A stretch of DNA of 64,000 nt from assembly GCF_015751045.1 (NCBI RefSeq), contig NZ_BNJW01000013.1, forward strand, positions 1 through 64,000, written 5' to 3'. Positions 18,710 through 26,590 of this stretch are shown here, in pieces. The notes beneath the pieces were generated by a model. The model was not told the origin of the DNA. It was given only the letters and a program-made list of their open reading frames with translations, and did not search any database. This DNA comes from Enterococcus lactis. Its GTDB lineage: Bacteria; Bacillota; Bacilli; Lactobacillales; Enterococcaceae. A program made the translations under genes and the position numbers. Position 1 is the first letter of the stretch; each line of letters opens with the position of its first letter.

Positions 18710-19405
18710 TCAAAAGATAATATTGTCTTCTAACAAGTCCATATTCAAAATAACGATATGATGATCTTTCACTGTGATAATACCATCTTTTTTCAACTGC
18801 TTTAAAATTCTGTTCACACTGCTAGCAGTTGAAATACCACAAAATTTGGCGATTTCTTCATTTGTGATCGAAAAATCGATCAGCATCCCCTCTTCTGTTC
18901 GCACACCGAATAAATCATATAATTCGTAAAGTTGCGTACAAACAGCTCCCAGTTTTCCATTTAACAGCATTTGTTGCATTTTTTTCATCGAATAAAGCAA
19001 GCGATAGCGGTAATACTCTTTTACATAGTGTTGCAGCTTTGGATCTTGGTTGATATTTTGCCAAAATCGCACACGATTGATTCGATAAAACTCTGCATAT
19101 TCTGATTCAACTCGAATATTATACGGCGAATCGATGAATTGTGAATATTCGTCTTTTAAAAGAGAGACGATTTCAAGATCTTTGATATAGCGAAGGTTAA
19201 ATTCTCTCCCATCATTTGAAATAACACTTGCTTTTACCGTTCCCTCTTTCAAGATATACGTATGGGAATCTTCCATCCCTTCGAATGTCAAATATTTATG
19301 ATATCCTTTGCGTATTATCGGAAAATCATTTTTATCCAAATATTCCTTTAAGACTCTACTATCCAATGATGCTCCCCCATCCAAACTTTCATCTAAAAAG
19401 ATCAT
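18710..19405 (-). CDS. Crp/Fnr-family regulator, PrfA/Ers-like
   Basis: The 231-residue protein has a cyclic-nucleotide-binding-type beta barrel (residues about 20-120), a long dimer helix, and a C-terminal winged helix with ITNEEIAKFCGISTASSVNRI at about 180-205. No Fnr-type iron-sulfur Cys motif is seen (a single Cys in the N-terminal half is absent). It resembles Listeria PrfA and enterococcal Ers. A perfect PrfA-box palindrome lies at 19454-19467 in the promoter region shared with the divergent MFS operon, which suggests that it controls one or both. The ligand is unknown. Confidence 0.82.
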   Translation of the reverse strand: MIFLDESLDGGASLDSRVLKEYLDKNDFPIIRKGYHKYLTFEGMEDSHTYILKEGTVKASVISNDGREFNLRYIKDLEIVSLLKDEYSQFIDSPYNIRVESEYAEFYRINRVRFWQNINQDPKLQHYVKEYYRYRLLYSMKKMQQMLLNGKLGAVCTQLYELYDLFGVRTEEGMLIDFSITNEEIAKFCGISTASSVNRILKQLKKDGIITVKDHHIVILNMDLLEDNIIF

Positions 19406-19453
19406 ACAGTACTTTAAAACTTTTTAAAGTCCAAAGGTATTTTACTAATGATA

Positions 19454-19467
19454 TTAACATTTGTTAA
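19454..19467. promoter_or_regulatory. PrfA-box-like operator
   Basis: TTAACATTTGTTAA fits the PrfA box consensus TTAACANNTGTTAA at every fixed position. It lies between the divergent Crp/Fnr regulator and the small-protein/MFS operon. A -10-like TATACT follows at 19516-19521 for the rightward operon. The distance is larger than at Listeria PrfA promoters. Confidence 0.7.
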
Positions 19468-19558
19468 GTACCTTTTTCTATCACTTATGCGATTTTTTTC
19501 CTTTTTTTTATTCGTTATACTGCAGAAGTAAAATTTTTTAAGAATAGAGGGAAAAAAC

Positions 19559-19837
19559 ATGAATTACTGGATGAACACAATCATTAATCGATTAGAAACA
19601 GCGTATCAAACAAGATTTGACATGAAAGCTTCTTTAGTCTTTTTAAATGATGCGTATCAAAACTCGATCGAATTGATCAAAGCAGTGGATGAGAATCCAA
19701 CAAACGAATGCGAAGAATTTTTAAACCTGTTTATGTCTACACGGGATTTATTTATTCGCCAACTTGTTGATCGCTATCCATCCAATTATCACGATGTAGA
19801 AGTCCAAATACAAAAATTAAAAGCATATTCAGCTTAA
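19559..19837 (+). CDS. Small hypothetical protein upstream of MFS gene
   Basis: A 92-residue soluble, mostly helical protein with no signal peptide, membrane segment or motif I recognise. The start MNYWMNTIINRLETAYQ follows a GAGGG ribosome-binding site. It is 18 bases ahead of the MFS transporter and in the same direction, so it is probably the first gene of that operon and under the PrfA-box-like site. Its conservation with the transporter would be the main clue to role. Function unknown. Confidence 0.7.
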   Translation: MNYWMNTIINRLETAYQTRFDMKASLVFLNDAYQNSIELIKAVDENPTNECEEFLNLFMSTRDLFIRQLVDRYPSNYHDVEVQIQKLKAYSA

Positions 19838-19855
19838 GGGGAATGTATAACATAC

Positions 19856-21064
19856 ATGGAAAAGAAATTATTTAATAAATATTTTATCGGAATCACATTG
19901 ATCAATTTTATTGTCTACCTAATTTATTATCTGTTGATGGTCATCATGGCAGTCATTGCGCAAGACACATTACACGCCAGCTTGAGCCAAGCAGGTTTTG
20001 CTTCTGGAATATATATCATCGGAACATTGCTGGCACGCTTATTCATGGGGAAACAGTTAGAACTATTTGGTCGGAAGTTTACCTTAAGAGGCGGCGCGAT
20101 TTTCTATCTTCTGACAACATTAGCTTATCTTTATACACCAACTATCGGGGCATTGTATTTAGTTCGATTCTTGAATGGATTTGGTTACGGTACAGTTTCT
20201 ACAGCTACAAATGCTATCGTTACTGCATATATCCCTGCATCTAAAAAAGGGGAAGGCATCAATTATTACGGATTAAGTACTAGTTTAGCTGCCGCTGTTG
20301 GACCATTTTTAGGAATGATTTTGCTGAACATGACTGACTTTCGTTTCATTATTTGGTTTTCAATTGTACTGGTCTTCTTTGTTACGATTGCCTGCCTTGT
20401 CTTTCCTGTAAAAAATATTCCATTATCTGAAGAACAAAAAACATCTCTTCGTTCATGGAATATCAATAGTTTTATTGAAAAGAAAGCACTTTTCATTACA
20501 GGAATCGCCTTTTTGATGGGTCTTTCTTATTCAAGTGTTTTATCATTTTTATCTTCTTATACAAAAGTAATCCACTTAGTTGCTGCTGGGTCATTTTTCT
20601 TCGTCGTATATGCTTTGGTCATCACATTTACACGTCCATTGACTGGAAGGATTTTCGATGTCAAAGGAGAACAATACGTGATGTATCCTAGCTATTTATT
20701 CTTAACAGCAGGATTATTTTTACTGAGTGTAACGACGAATAGTGTGACATTGCTTATTTCTGGAGCATTAGTCGGCTTAGGTTATGGTACGTTCATGTCA
20801 AATGGACAAGCTGTCTGTTTGAAGATCGTAAAAGAACACCGCATCAGTATTGCTTTGTCTACCTACTTTATTGGTTTAGACCTAGGCTTAGGGGTTGGTC
20901 CTTATTTGATGGGGATGCTAAAATCTCTTACTTCATTTAGAGGATTGTATGTGATTGCCGGAGTCATTCCATTGATATGTACAGCGCTCTATCTTGCTAA
21001 TGGACGAAAACATAGTCATGAAGCAGAAGGCGAATTGATTGAATCATTGAAAGATGAAATTTGA
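19856..21064 (+). CDS. Major facilitator superfamily transporter
   Basis: The 402-residue protein has twelve predicted transmembrane helices and the MFS loop motif RLFMGKQLELFGRKFTLRGG between helices 2 and 3. The repeat of that motif (RPLTGRIFDVKG) falls after helix 8. It is a drug- or metabolite-efflux-type MFS protein of the Bcr/CflA-like shape, substrate unknown. It follows the 92-residue protein gene and ends before a strong intrinsic terminator. The divergent PrfA-like regulator is the likely controller. Confidence 0.85.
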   Translation: MEKKLFNKYFIGITLINFIVYLIYYLLMVIMAVIAQDTLHASLSQAGFASGIYIIGTLLARLFMGKQLELFGRKFTLRGGAIFYLLTTLAYLYTPTIGALYLVRFLNGFGYGTVSTATNAIVTAYIPASKKGEGINYYGLSTSLAAAVGPFLGMILLNMTDFRFIIWFSIVLVFFVTIACLVFPVKNIPLSEEQKTSLRSWNINSFIEKKALFITGIAFLMGLSYSSVLSFLSSYTKVIHLVAAGSFFFVVYALVITFTRPLTGRIFDVKGEQYVMYPSYLFLTAGLFLLSVTTNSVTLLISGALVGLGYGTFMSNGQAVCLKIVKEHRISIALSTYFIGLDLGLGVGPYLMGMLKSLTSFRGLYVIAGVIPLICTALYLANGRKHSHEAEGELIESLKDEI

Positions 21065-21079
21065 TCTTGATGAATAGAT

Positions 21080-21122
21080 AAAAAAACCGTTCAGATCTGA
21101 AAATGATCTGAGCGGTTTTTTG
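21080..21122 (+). terminator. Intrinsic terminator after MFS gene
   Basis: AAAACCGTTCAGATC and GATCTGAGCGGTTTTTT form a strong stem around TGAAAAT, flanked by A and T runs. It can also end the leftward small membrane protein gene. Confidence 0.85.
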
Positions 21123-21140
21123 ATAAAAACAACTGATGCT

Positions 21141-21506
21141 TTATTCCATTTTTCGTTCGTCTGGTACGATTCCTTGACTTAACAACCACTTGTGGAAGAA
21201 CCATTCTGCCACACCGATCAATAGAGCAGGAATCAAGACTTTCATCCAAATATCGACTGTATCATTCATAAAGTATAGATAGAGCCACAAGATAACTGCA
21301 GCTGAACCAGCATCTGCGATCGTCGCTGCGATGTTCCCTACTTTACGTAAGATCAACAGATCCCCTAGCACATAGATCATCACTACGATAATTACTCCAA
21401 CAATCGTTGAATCCATAAAGCTAACACCGTATAAACCGGTCAGCACGACCCACAGAATTGCCCAGATCATGATTGCCTTCACTACCAACGCCTTCACATG
21501 TTTCAT
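21141..21506 (-). CDS. DUF2512/YndM-like four-helix membrane protein
   Basis: A 121-residue protein with four transmembrane helices. The run ATIADAGSAAVILWLY and the C-terminal AEWFFHKWLLSQGIVPDER match the DUF2512 (YndM) family of small Firmicute membrane proteins of unknown role. AAAGGAG upstream selects the ATG at 21506 over a GTG at 21515. It is a single gene facing the terminator at 21080-21122. Confidence 0.75.
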   Translation of the reverse strand: MKHVKALVVKAIMIWAILWVVLTGLYGVSFMDSTIVGVIIVVMIYVLGDLLILRKVGNIAATIADAGSAAVILWLYLYFMNDTVDIWMKVLIPALLIGVAEWFFHKWLLSQGIVPDERKME

Positions 21507-21662
21507 TTTCTGCACTCCTTTCTCCTGGAGAAAAAAGTAAGATTATCTAACAAGATAACCTTTTCATTATTATACCATCGGCTAAGAGAAGCGAGCAAAG
21601 ATAAGGTCCTATCTAAGAAAATGAAAAAATGGGAAAACACCTTAGAATATTCACGCAATAAT

Positions 21663-21890
21663 TCATCCATACAGACATTCGATATGGTGTTCCTTTACTT
21701 TCTCATACTGTTCTTTTGCCAGTTCGTTACTTGTCACCAGATAATCGATTTCATGAAAAGCAATGGCTTGATGCATGAATTTATGTGCGATTTTTTGCTG
21801 TGTAACTAAAACGGCAAGCCGGTCTGCTTGTTTTCTATTTTTAGGTAAATGGTTTTTTACTAGAAATAAGTCCTCATCATTCAATCGAAC
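21663..21890 (-). pseudogene. DeoR-family regulator, C-terminal remnant
   Basis: About 75 codons match the C-terminal end of a DeoR/GlpR-type sugar-phosphate-sensing repressor. RLAVLVTQQKIAHKFM aligns with the strand-helix that normally holds the DSSK ligand motif, and FHEIDYLVTSNELAKEQYE aligns with the IDyviTD segment. The N-terminal helix-turn-helix half is absent. The remnant stops where the MFS gene begins, and its first codons overlap the MFS stop region. A near copy of its DNA boundary recurs at 23733-23766. It is a truncation by insertion or deletion. Confidence 0.6.
21836..21866. repeat. Direct repeat, left copy, at MFS insertion boundary
   Basis: TTTTAGGTAAATGG followed by a TTTTTACT block matches the copy at 23733-23766 with few changes. 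The two copies bracket the MFS gene. Confidence 0.6.
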
Positions 21891-23127
21891 TTTTTTTCCA
21901 AGCTATTAAGATGGGAGAAACAACAGTTAAAAAAAGAAGACCACTTAAGGATACTACAGAAATAAGTCCTATGGTTTGGATCAAAAATCCATAAATAATA
22001 TAACCTAAAGAGACAAAAATATTAGACAAATAATTAATTGTACTAATCGCTTGAACCTTCTCTTCTTCTGGGAATTGGGCCAAAAAATGCTTCATGGAAA
22101 TGATAGTAAAAATTGCTGTTATTGCTGTAAATAAACTATATATTACAAAAAAATTATTCAAATAAGATTCATAAAACATAAGAATAATGAAAAAAAGTAA
22201 GAAAAAACCTGAAATCAACAGACTAGATATTCTTAGCACAAATACATCATTCTTTTCTTGATAAATTCCCAATGCAATAAAAGAAAAAATCCCTTCGATT
22301 ACTGTGATAATAGTCATAGATAAGCCAATCACTACCGAAGACGATAAATCAATTTGATCAAAACTGTAAATCATTATGACGTCTTTATTTGATAAGAATA
22401 CCATGCTAGAAACAATCAAGATAAGTAGAAGTGGAGCCAATTGCTTTTGACTTCTTAAGTCGCCTAATTTATTTCTGTAAATTTCTAAAAAACTTACTTT
22501 GTCAGTCAATTTATTTTCTTTCGGGCGAATAGTCATAGAAAAACAGAAACAACTTGTTGTTATAAAAGTGACCGATATAAAAACAATTGTTCTTTCTATG
22601 GACCAGATACTATAGATGATTCCTCCAATTAAAGGAGATAAAATTTTCATTATTAGAACCATCATTTGAGTGGAAGTCGCTGATATTTCAATCATATCTT
22701 TATCCTCAAATATTTCTGATAATATCGGTATACAACCACCTAAATAGAAGACCTCAAAAATTCCAAGGCCAACAAGCAAAACGACAGGCACTATAATTGA
22801 AGTTATTTCCATTGAACTGTACAAAAAATAGATTATTATGCCTAAAAATCCTACAGCGACACTAGAAATTCCCATAATGTACCTTTTGTCATATTTTTCA
22901 TTAATGAATCCGGATATCGGAGAAAATACAATATTAAAAATACTAGAAGCTGCTACTGCTACAGAGAATATGAGCGCTGATCCTGTTTCTCTTAAAACAT
23001 CTAGCACTAAAATAAATTGCAGAACTTGACTACTCATAAATAGAATCATTGTTGCTAGAGAATTTTTTAGGTAATTTTTTTCTTTCTTAATATTAATTAT
23101 TTTTACCTTCACTTTGTTTCCTTCCAT
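21877..23127 (-). CDS. MFS transporter, macrolide-efflux-like
   Basis: The 416-residue protein has about twelve membrane helices and the loop SPISGFINEKYDKRYIMG between helices 2 and 3, typical of the MefA/enterobactin-exporter-like MFS branch. Codon use is AT-rich compared with neighbours. The start ATG follows TAGGAGGG. It is flanked by a short direct repeat and by a broken DeoR gene, so it was probably acquired. It might export a peptide or other toxin of the island to its right, but nothing in the sequence links them directly. Confidence 0.8.
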   Translation of the reverse strand: MEGNKVKVKIINIKKEKNYLKNSLATMILFMSSQVLQFILVLDVLRETGSALIFSVAVAASSIFNIVFSPISGFINEKYDKRYIMGISSVAVGFLGIIIYFLYSSMEITSIIVPVVLLVGLGIFEVFYLGGCIPILSEIFEDKDMIEISATSTQMMVLIMKILSPLIGGIIYSIWSIERTIVFISVTFITTSCFCFSMTIRPKENKLTDKVSFLEIYRNKLGDLRSQKQLAPLLLILIVSSMVFLSNKDVIMIYSFDQIDLSSSVVIGLSMTIITVIEGIFSFIALGIYQEKNDVFVLRISSLLISGFFLLFFIILMFYESYLNNFFVIYSLFTAITAIFTIISMKHFLAQFPEEEKVQAISTINYLSNIFVSLGYIIYGFLIQTIGLISVVSLSGLLFLTVVSPILIAWKKSSIE

Positions 23128-23851
23128 CTTCTTCCCTCCTAATATTCAGCTATTATGGATCTTATTCTTCTTTTGGATCAATCAGTTTTTCACACTAAAT
23201 GGCTACGTGTATTGCTTAATATAAAAATAAATAACACAACATTTTTTTGATAAATAGTTTAAACTTCGTTTTTATCCAACAAAAATCATAACATACTCAA
23301 ATTATATTTACTATATAACTTATAAAAATAACAAATAAAAAAACAAACGAACATCCATTACTATGATGAATTCGCTGACAACACTTAATTGCTATAAACT
23401 TGAATACAAAAAACAGAATCCTCTTAAAGAGAATCTCGTTAAATATCGATACCTCAATTTGAATCTATCAATGGATCGAAAACAATCAGTTCTTCTGCGA
23501 TCAATTGATCAAACCTCATAAAAAAACTCTCCCCCCACAAAAAAATGTTAACGTTTTCTTGAAGCTGAGGTCAGTATAGTATCGCTGGCTGCACCGTTCA
23601 ATATTATGAATGAACAGAGGAAAAAGACCCATCATTCGCGTGTATAAGTCATTAAAATGAACGATTCAGCTCACAAACAATCGCAAGTCTATAACAAAAC
23701 AAAAAGCCTTCCTTGAAAGGAAAGCTTAGCTTCTAATTTTAGGTAAATGGATTTTTACTTCGAAATCCCCCCTCTTCATTTCGTTAATATAAGGTGTTTT
23801 TATCAAGTGGATAATTAAAACTATATATTAGTTTTTTCATTGTTTTGTGCA
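23128..23851. other. AT-rich non-coding gap in accessory island
   Basis: No reading frame of plausible length is seen in 720 bases. The left part is very AT-rich and may carry the MFS promoter. The right part (about 23560-23730) has a different, less AT-rich texture, and a small hairpin (GCCTTCC/GGAAAGC near 23711-23726). It ends with a second copy of the DeoR-boundary repeat. It looks like remnants of earlier insertions rather than a functional leader. Confidence 0.5.
23733..23766. repeat. Direct repeat, right copy
   Basis: CTAATTTTAGGTAAATGG and then ATTTTTACTTCGAAAT parallel 21836-21866. On the minus strand it reads VKIHLPKIRS and stop, compared with VKNHLPKNRK in the DeoR remnant, so it is a diverged duplicate of the same coding segment. 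Confidence 0.6.
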
Positions 23852-24778
23852 TTATGATGTAAAAAAAATATAAAGTTCTTGTCTTATAGCAAGTGCTTGA
23901 TTCATTGAACCTTGTCTATTCAGGGTAGTAGTTATGCCTACAAGAGCAGAATTTTGAATGATTGGTGCTCCTATAGAACCATCTGAAATAGTAATATCGT
24001 GAAATAACAATTCTGGTGTATTAATTACTACAGTCTCGTTTCCCCACATTGTCTGTCCAAACAGATTACCAGTATAGCTCACAATATTAGATTGAGCAAT
24101 TCCTTCCACTGGCACCGCATAATTTAAACGGCCAGATACTTCTTCTAATGAACTATTCATGGTTATATATCCCATATCATAACGAGAATCACCTTTATTT
24201 GTTCAACCTTGCATTGAACTGAATCTGTATCCTCCATTTTGTCCAGATGAAGGATCATCTGTAAGTGTTCCTCTTCCATCTTGACTAGCAATCCATATTA
24301 AACTCGACATTGCCCATCCATTAAACTGGTCTTGAGAGTATACCATACTCCCCGCGGTAACGAATCTATTTCCATCAATCAGAGCTCCTGTGCCTTGTTT
24401 CGTATAGATCGATATGCCATCAAAAAAGTATGTTTCCAAATAACCACATTGTTTATACGGCGATAAGTTAGTGTCAGCTTTAATTCTGTTATCTGCTTGT
24501 ATAAGTTTACTAGGTAATTTGGGGCTCTTTTTTATTCCATCTTCTGTAAGAAATCCTTTGAAGAATATATGAGAATTCCCTGTAGATTCACGCATATATT
24601 TAGTAAAATCTTCTGATCGTTCAGTAGGATTATTCCCTTTTGGTATATAATGGATATTACTTTCATAAGATACTTTTTTGTTTAATTCATTTTCAGTAGA
24701 CATCGCATATATATTTTTTGATAAAACAAATATCAGTACAACTGTAAAAATACACAGCACAAAATTAAATTTCTTCAT
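23852..24778 (-). pseudogene. V8-like (glutamyl endopeptidase family) serine protease homologue with in-frame TGA and missing catalytic residues
   Basis: A signal peptide (residues 1-25) and a propeptide-like region precede a chymotrypsin-fold domain. The His motif, usually VTAGHxVY, reads FVTAGSMVYS, and the Ser motif, usually GxSGSP, reads GSIGAP. Catalytic His and Ser are therefore Ser and Ile, while the Asp motif is kept in SRYDMGYI. One in-frame TGA (24205-24203) interrupts the frame at a position where relatives often have Trp, so TGG to TGA is likely. Nine codons then lead back into the same frame, for 308 codons in total. It is last in the minus-strand cassette, and its ATG has an AAGGAG site. 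Confidence 0.7.
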
Positions 24779-24811
24779 TTGCTCTCCTTTGATATAATTA
24801 TTCTAATTTCT

Positions 24812-25213
24812 TTACTTTTTTATTAACTCTATTCCCATCGCATTTGAAGTCGTTCCAGAATCTAGCTTACTGCGTATAACGAATATACGCTCATCATCTC
24901 TCTTATCCAATGTGTAGGCCCATTGATTATCTTCACAATATATCGTCAACCCATCATTTACTTTTATGCCTGTGAAAGCACCATTAAACTGGTGTTTATC
25001 ATACGAAATGTCTATTGAATGTTTATCAATGTTGATTGTCCACATTGATTCATCTCCCGTATATACCCATTCTCCACAAAAAAAAGTTAGCTGCTCCCAT
25101 TCTTCCTTTGATAATTCTAGTTCTTTTTTCTTCGGTTGACTAGCGGGAGAAGAACAAGCCGTACATAATAATATTGTTACTAGAATAAGAGAAGAAATTT
25201 TTTTATACTTCAC
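24812..25213 (-). CDS. Lipoprotein with staphostatin-like C-terminal domain
   Basis: A lipoprotein signal ends in ILLCTAC, followed by a Lys/Glu linker and a beta-rich domain of about 95 residues. That domain resembles staphostatin B, the cytoplasmic inhibitor of staphopain, as recalled: FFCGEW against LFIGNW, YTLDKRDDERIFVIRS against YILDYDDTQHILMQTS, and a C-terminal SGTTSN against GIGTSR in the inhibitory loop. The gene lies 21 bases after a staphopain-like gene. AGGGG selects a GTG start at 25213 (a GTG at 25222 overlaps that site). It would protect the producing cell at the membrane surface. This is inference from short similarity. Confidence 0.65.
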   Translation of the reverse strand: MKYKKISSLILVTILLCTACSSPASQPKKKELELSKEEWEQLTFFCGEWVYTGDESMWTINIDKHSIDISYDKHQFNGAFTGIKVNDGLTIYCEDNQWAYTLDKRDDERIFVIRSKLDSGTTSNAMGIELIKK

Positions 25214-25234
25214 TCCTAACACCCCTAATGCTAT

Positions 25235-25948
25235 TTATAGATAATGCCAAGAAAATAATCCTGAATCTTGTTTGAATACCACCCCATGAGTACTAATCAA
25301 ATGACTGGAAGGGTCCAGTAGATCATATCCATAGCTTGAATTACTCCATGGATTCCATACGGAAATCGTTTTATAAAAATCAAAGTTAGCGTACCCTCTA
25401 ACAACAAACGCATGCCTATCCTTCCCTCTAGTTTGTTTTAGCGCAGATACCCAATATGGCCGATTCGCATTAATTTCAAGCATCGTTCCTTCTGCTGTAG
25501 CTGTCCCCCATCTATTTGAAATACTATGAAATCCATAAGAATTAGCGTAGCTAATACATTGGATATTTGAGGCAGATTCATCTGCTAAATTGGATGAACT
25601 TGGATACAAAGTTGTCATCATCTGTCGTGCAGTAGGAAAACTTTTCCTAGTTTGATAACGGATAATAGCTGTAGTAGCGTATGCTGCACACCATGAAGTT
25701 TTCCCTTGATTTTCAAGAAAATCCAAGTTTAGATACTTTTGTCCATATGCTTTGGATAACCTATCAATAGTTTGACTATCCGTAGATAAGCTAAAAATAA
25801 ATTTGTTCTCGCACTCGTTTGTCAATGTACGAAAATTGAAATTACTTAATTTTAATTCGCTAGGACTGATAAAGCATCCAGAGACAAACGAAACCGCTAA
25901 CAAAAACACTCGCTTAGAATAATTCTCTAAGTAACGTAAATCCACCAT
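25235..25948 (-). CDS. Staphopain-like (peptidase family C47) cysteine protease, predicted lipoprotein
   Basis: The catalytic Cys87 lies in ENQGKTSWCAAYATTAIIRY, His179 in DRHAFVVRGYAN and Asn199 in ISVWNPWSN. That order and spacing (QGxxxWCA, HA, WNPW) is the staphopain signature. The N-terminus has a positively charged hydrophobic stretch ending VSGC, a possible lipobox, then a short prosegment of about 50 residues, shorter than in staphopains. It begins one base after the stop of the small membrane protein gene. It appears intact. It could mature the neighbouring Cys-rich precursor or act as a secreted protease. Confidence 0.78.
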   Translation of the reverse strand: MVDLRYLENYSKRVFLLAVSFVSGCFISPSELKLSNFNFRTLTNECENKFIFSLSTDSQTIDRLSKAYGQKYLNLDFLENQGKTSWCAAYATTAIIRYQTRKSFPTARQMMTTLYPSSSNLADESASNIQCISYANSYGFHSISNRWGTATAEGTMLEINANRPYWVSALKQTRGKDRHAFVVRGYANFDFYKTISVWNPWSNSSYGYDLLDPSSHLISTHGVVFKQDSGLFSWHYL

Positions 25949-25949
25949 T

Positions 25950-26114
25950 TTAATTATTTTCCCTAATTTTTTCCAAGATCAACTCAATATCTTTTCTTAA
26001 TTGTGCTATTTGTCGTCGCGTATCATCATTATTTTTTTGAAGTATTTTCAGAGCGTAAAGACAAAATACTAAAAATAAGCCTAGAAGTATCATGCTATAT
26101 ATAGGGATAAACAA
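25950..26114 (-). CDS. 54-residue membrane protein with helical tail
   Basis: A short gene that starts at TTG 26114 directly after the thioredoxin-like stop, with GAGGAGG 8 bases upstream. The product has one transmembrane helix (SMILLGLFLVFCLYALKIL) and a charged amphipathic helix (RRQIAQLRKDIELILEKI). Only one base separates its stop from the staphopain-like ATG. This tight packing supports a real coupled gene. Single-helix proteins of this kind accompany many bacteriocin operons, often as immunity or accessory proteins, but I recognise no family. Confidence 0.6.
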   Translation of the reverse strand: MFIPIYSMILLGLFLVFCLYALKILQKNNDDTRRQIAQLRKDIELILEKIRENN

Positions 26115-26575
26115 CTATGCATCCTCCTCAAAAATAGTTTTATTATTTTCTAAAAATTCAGAAATAGCTTTTGCAGTGTAAACACCATCTAATCTATCAA
26201 CTAAAACACCTTTAGAAATCATTAATAATGAGGGTACTACAGTTAAATCAAGCTTTTTAGCTACTTCCTCTAAGCTCTTTTCATCTTCGTTTCGAGCTAT
26301 ATCAGTTCTATAGTAGCTGGCTTTTACTCCTACACTTTTTAATATGTTTCGAAGGGTAGGTTCAATTTCTTGGCATTGAATGCAAGTCGGTCTACCTACA
26401 TATAATAAAAAAGTATCAGAACCATCAAACTTTGATTTTAACATTTCTGTCTTTATCACAGGTAGAATATTATTCATACCAAATCTGCCTGTTTGAAAAA
26501 AATCAACGAGAATGCTACTACAAAGAGACATAGAAACTATATAATTATTCTGCTAGTTTTAATCGACTTTTTCAC
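26115..26575 (-). pseudogene. Membrane-anchored thioredoxin-like bacteriocin accessory protein, disrupted
   Basis: The readable part (from about 26478) has a thioredoxin fold with LLYVGRPTCIQCQEIEPTLR (CXXC) and the cis-Pro segment TVVPSLLM, like bacteriocin transport accessory proteins. The missing N-terminus is visible upstream. A GTG at 26575 starts MKKSIKTSRIII, then an in-frame TAG (26539-26537), then a membrane helix FLCLFVVAFSLIFF. The frames join only if one T is restored in the T7 run at 26496-26502. So there is one nonsense and one frameshift lesion. A shorter soluble product from a later start remains possible. Confidence 0.65.
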
Positions 26576-26590
26576 ATCTCATCAATCCAA

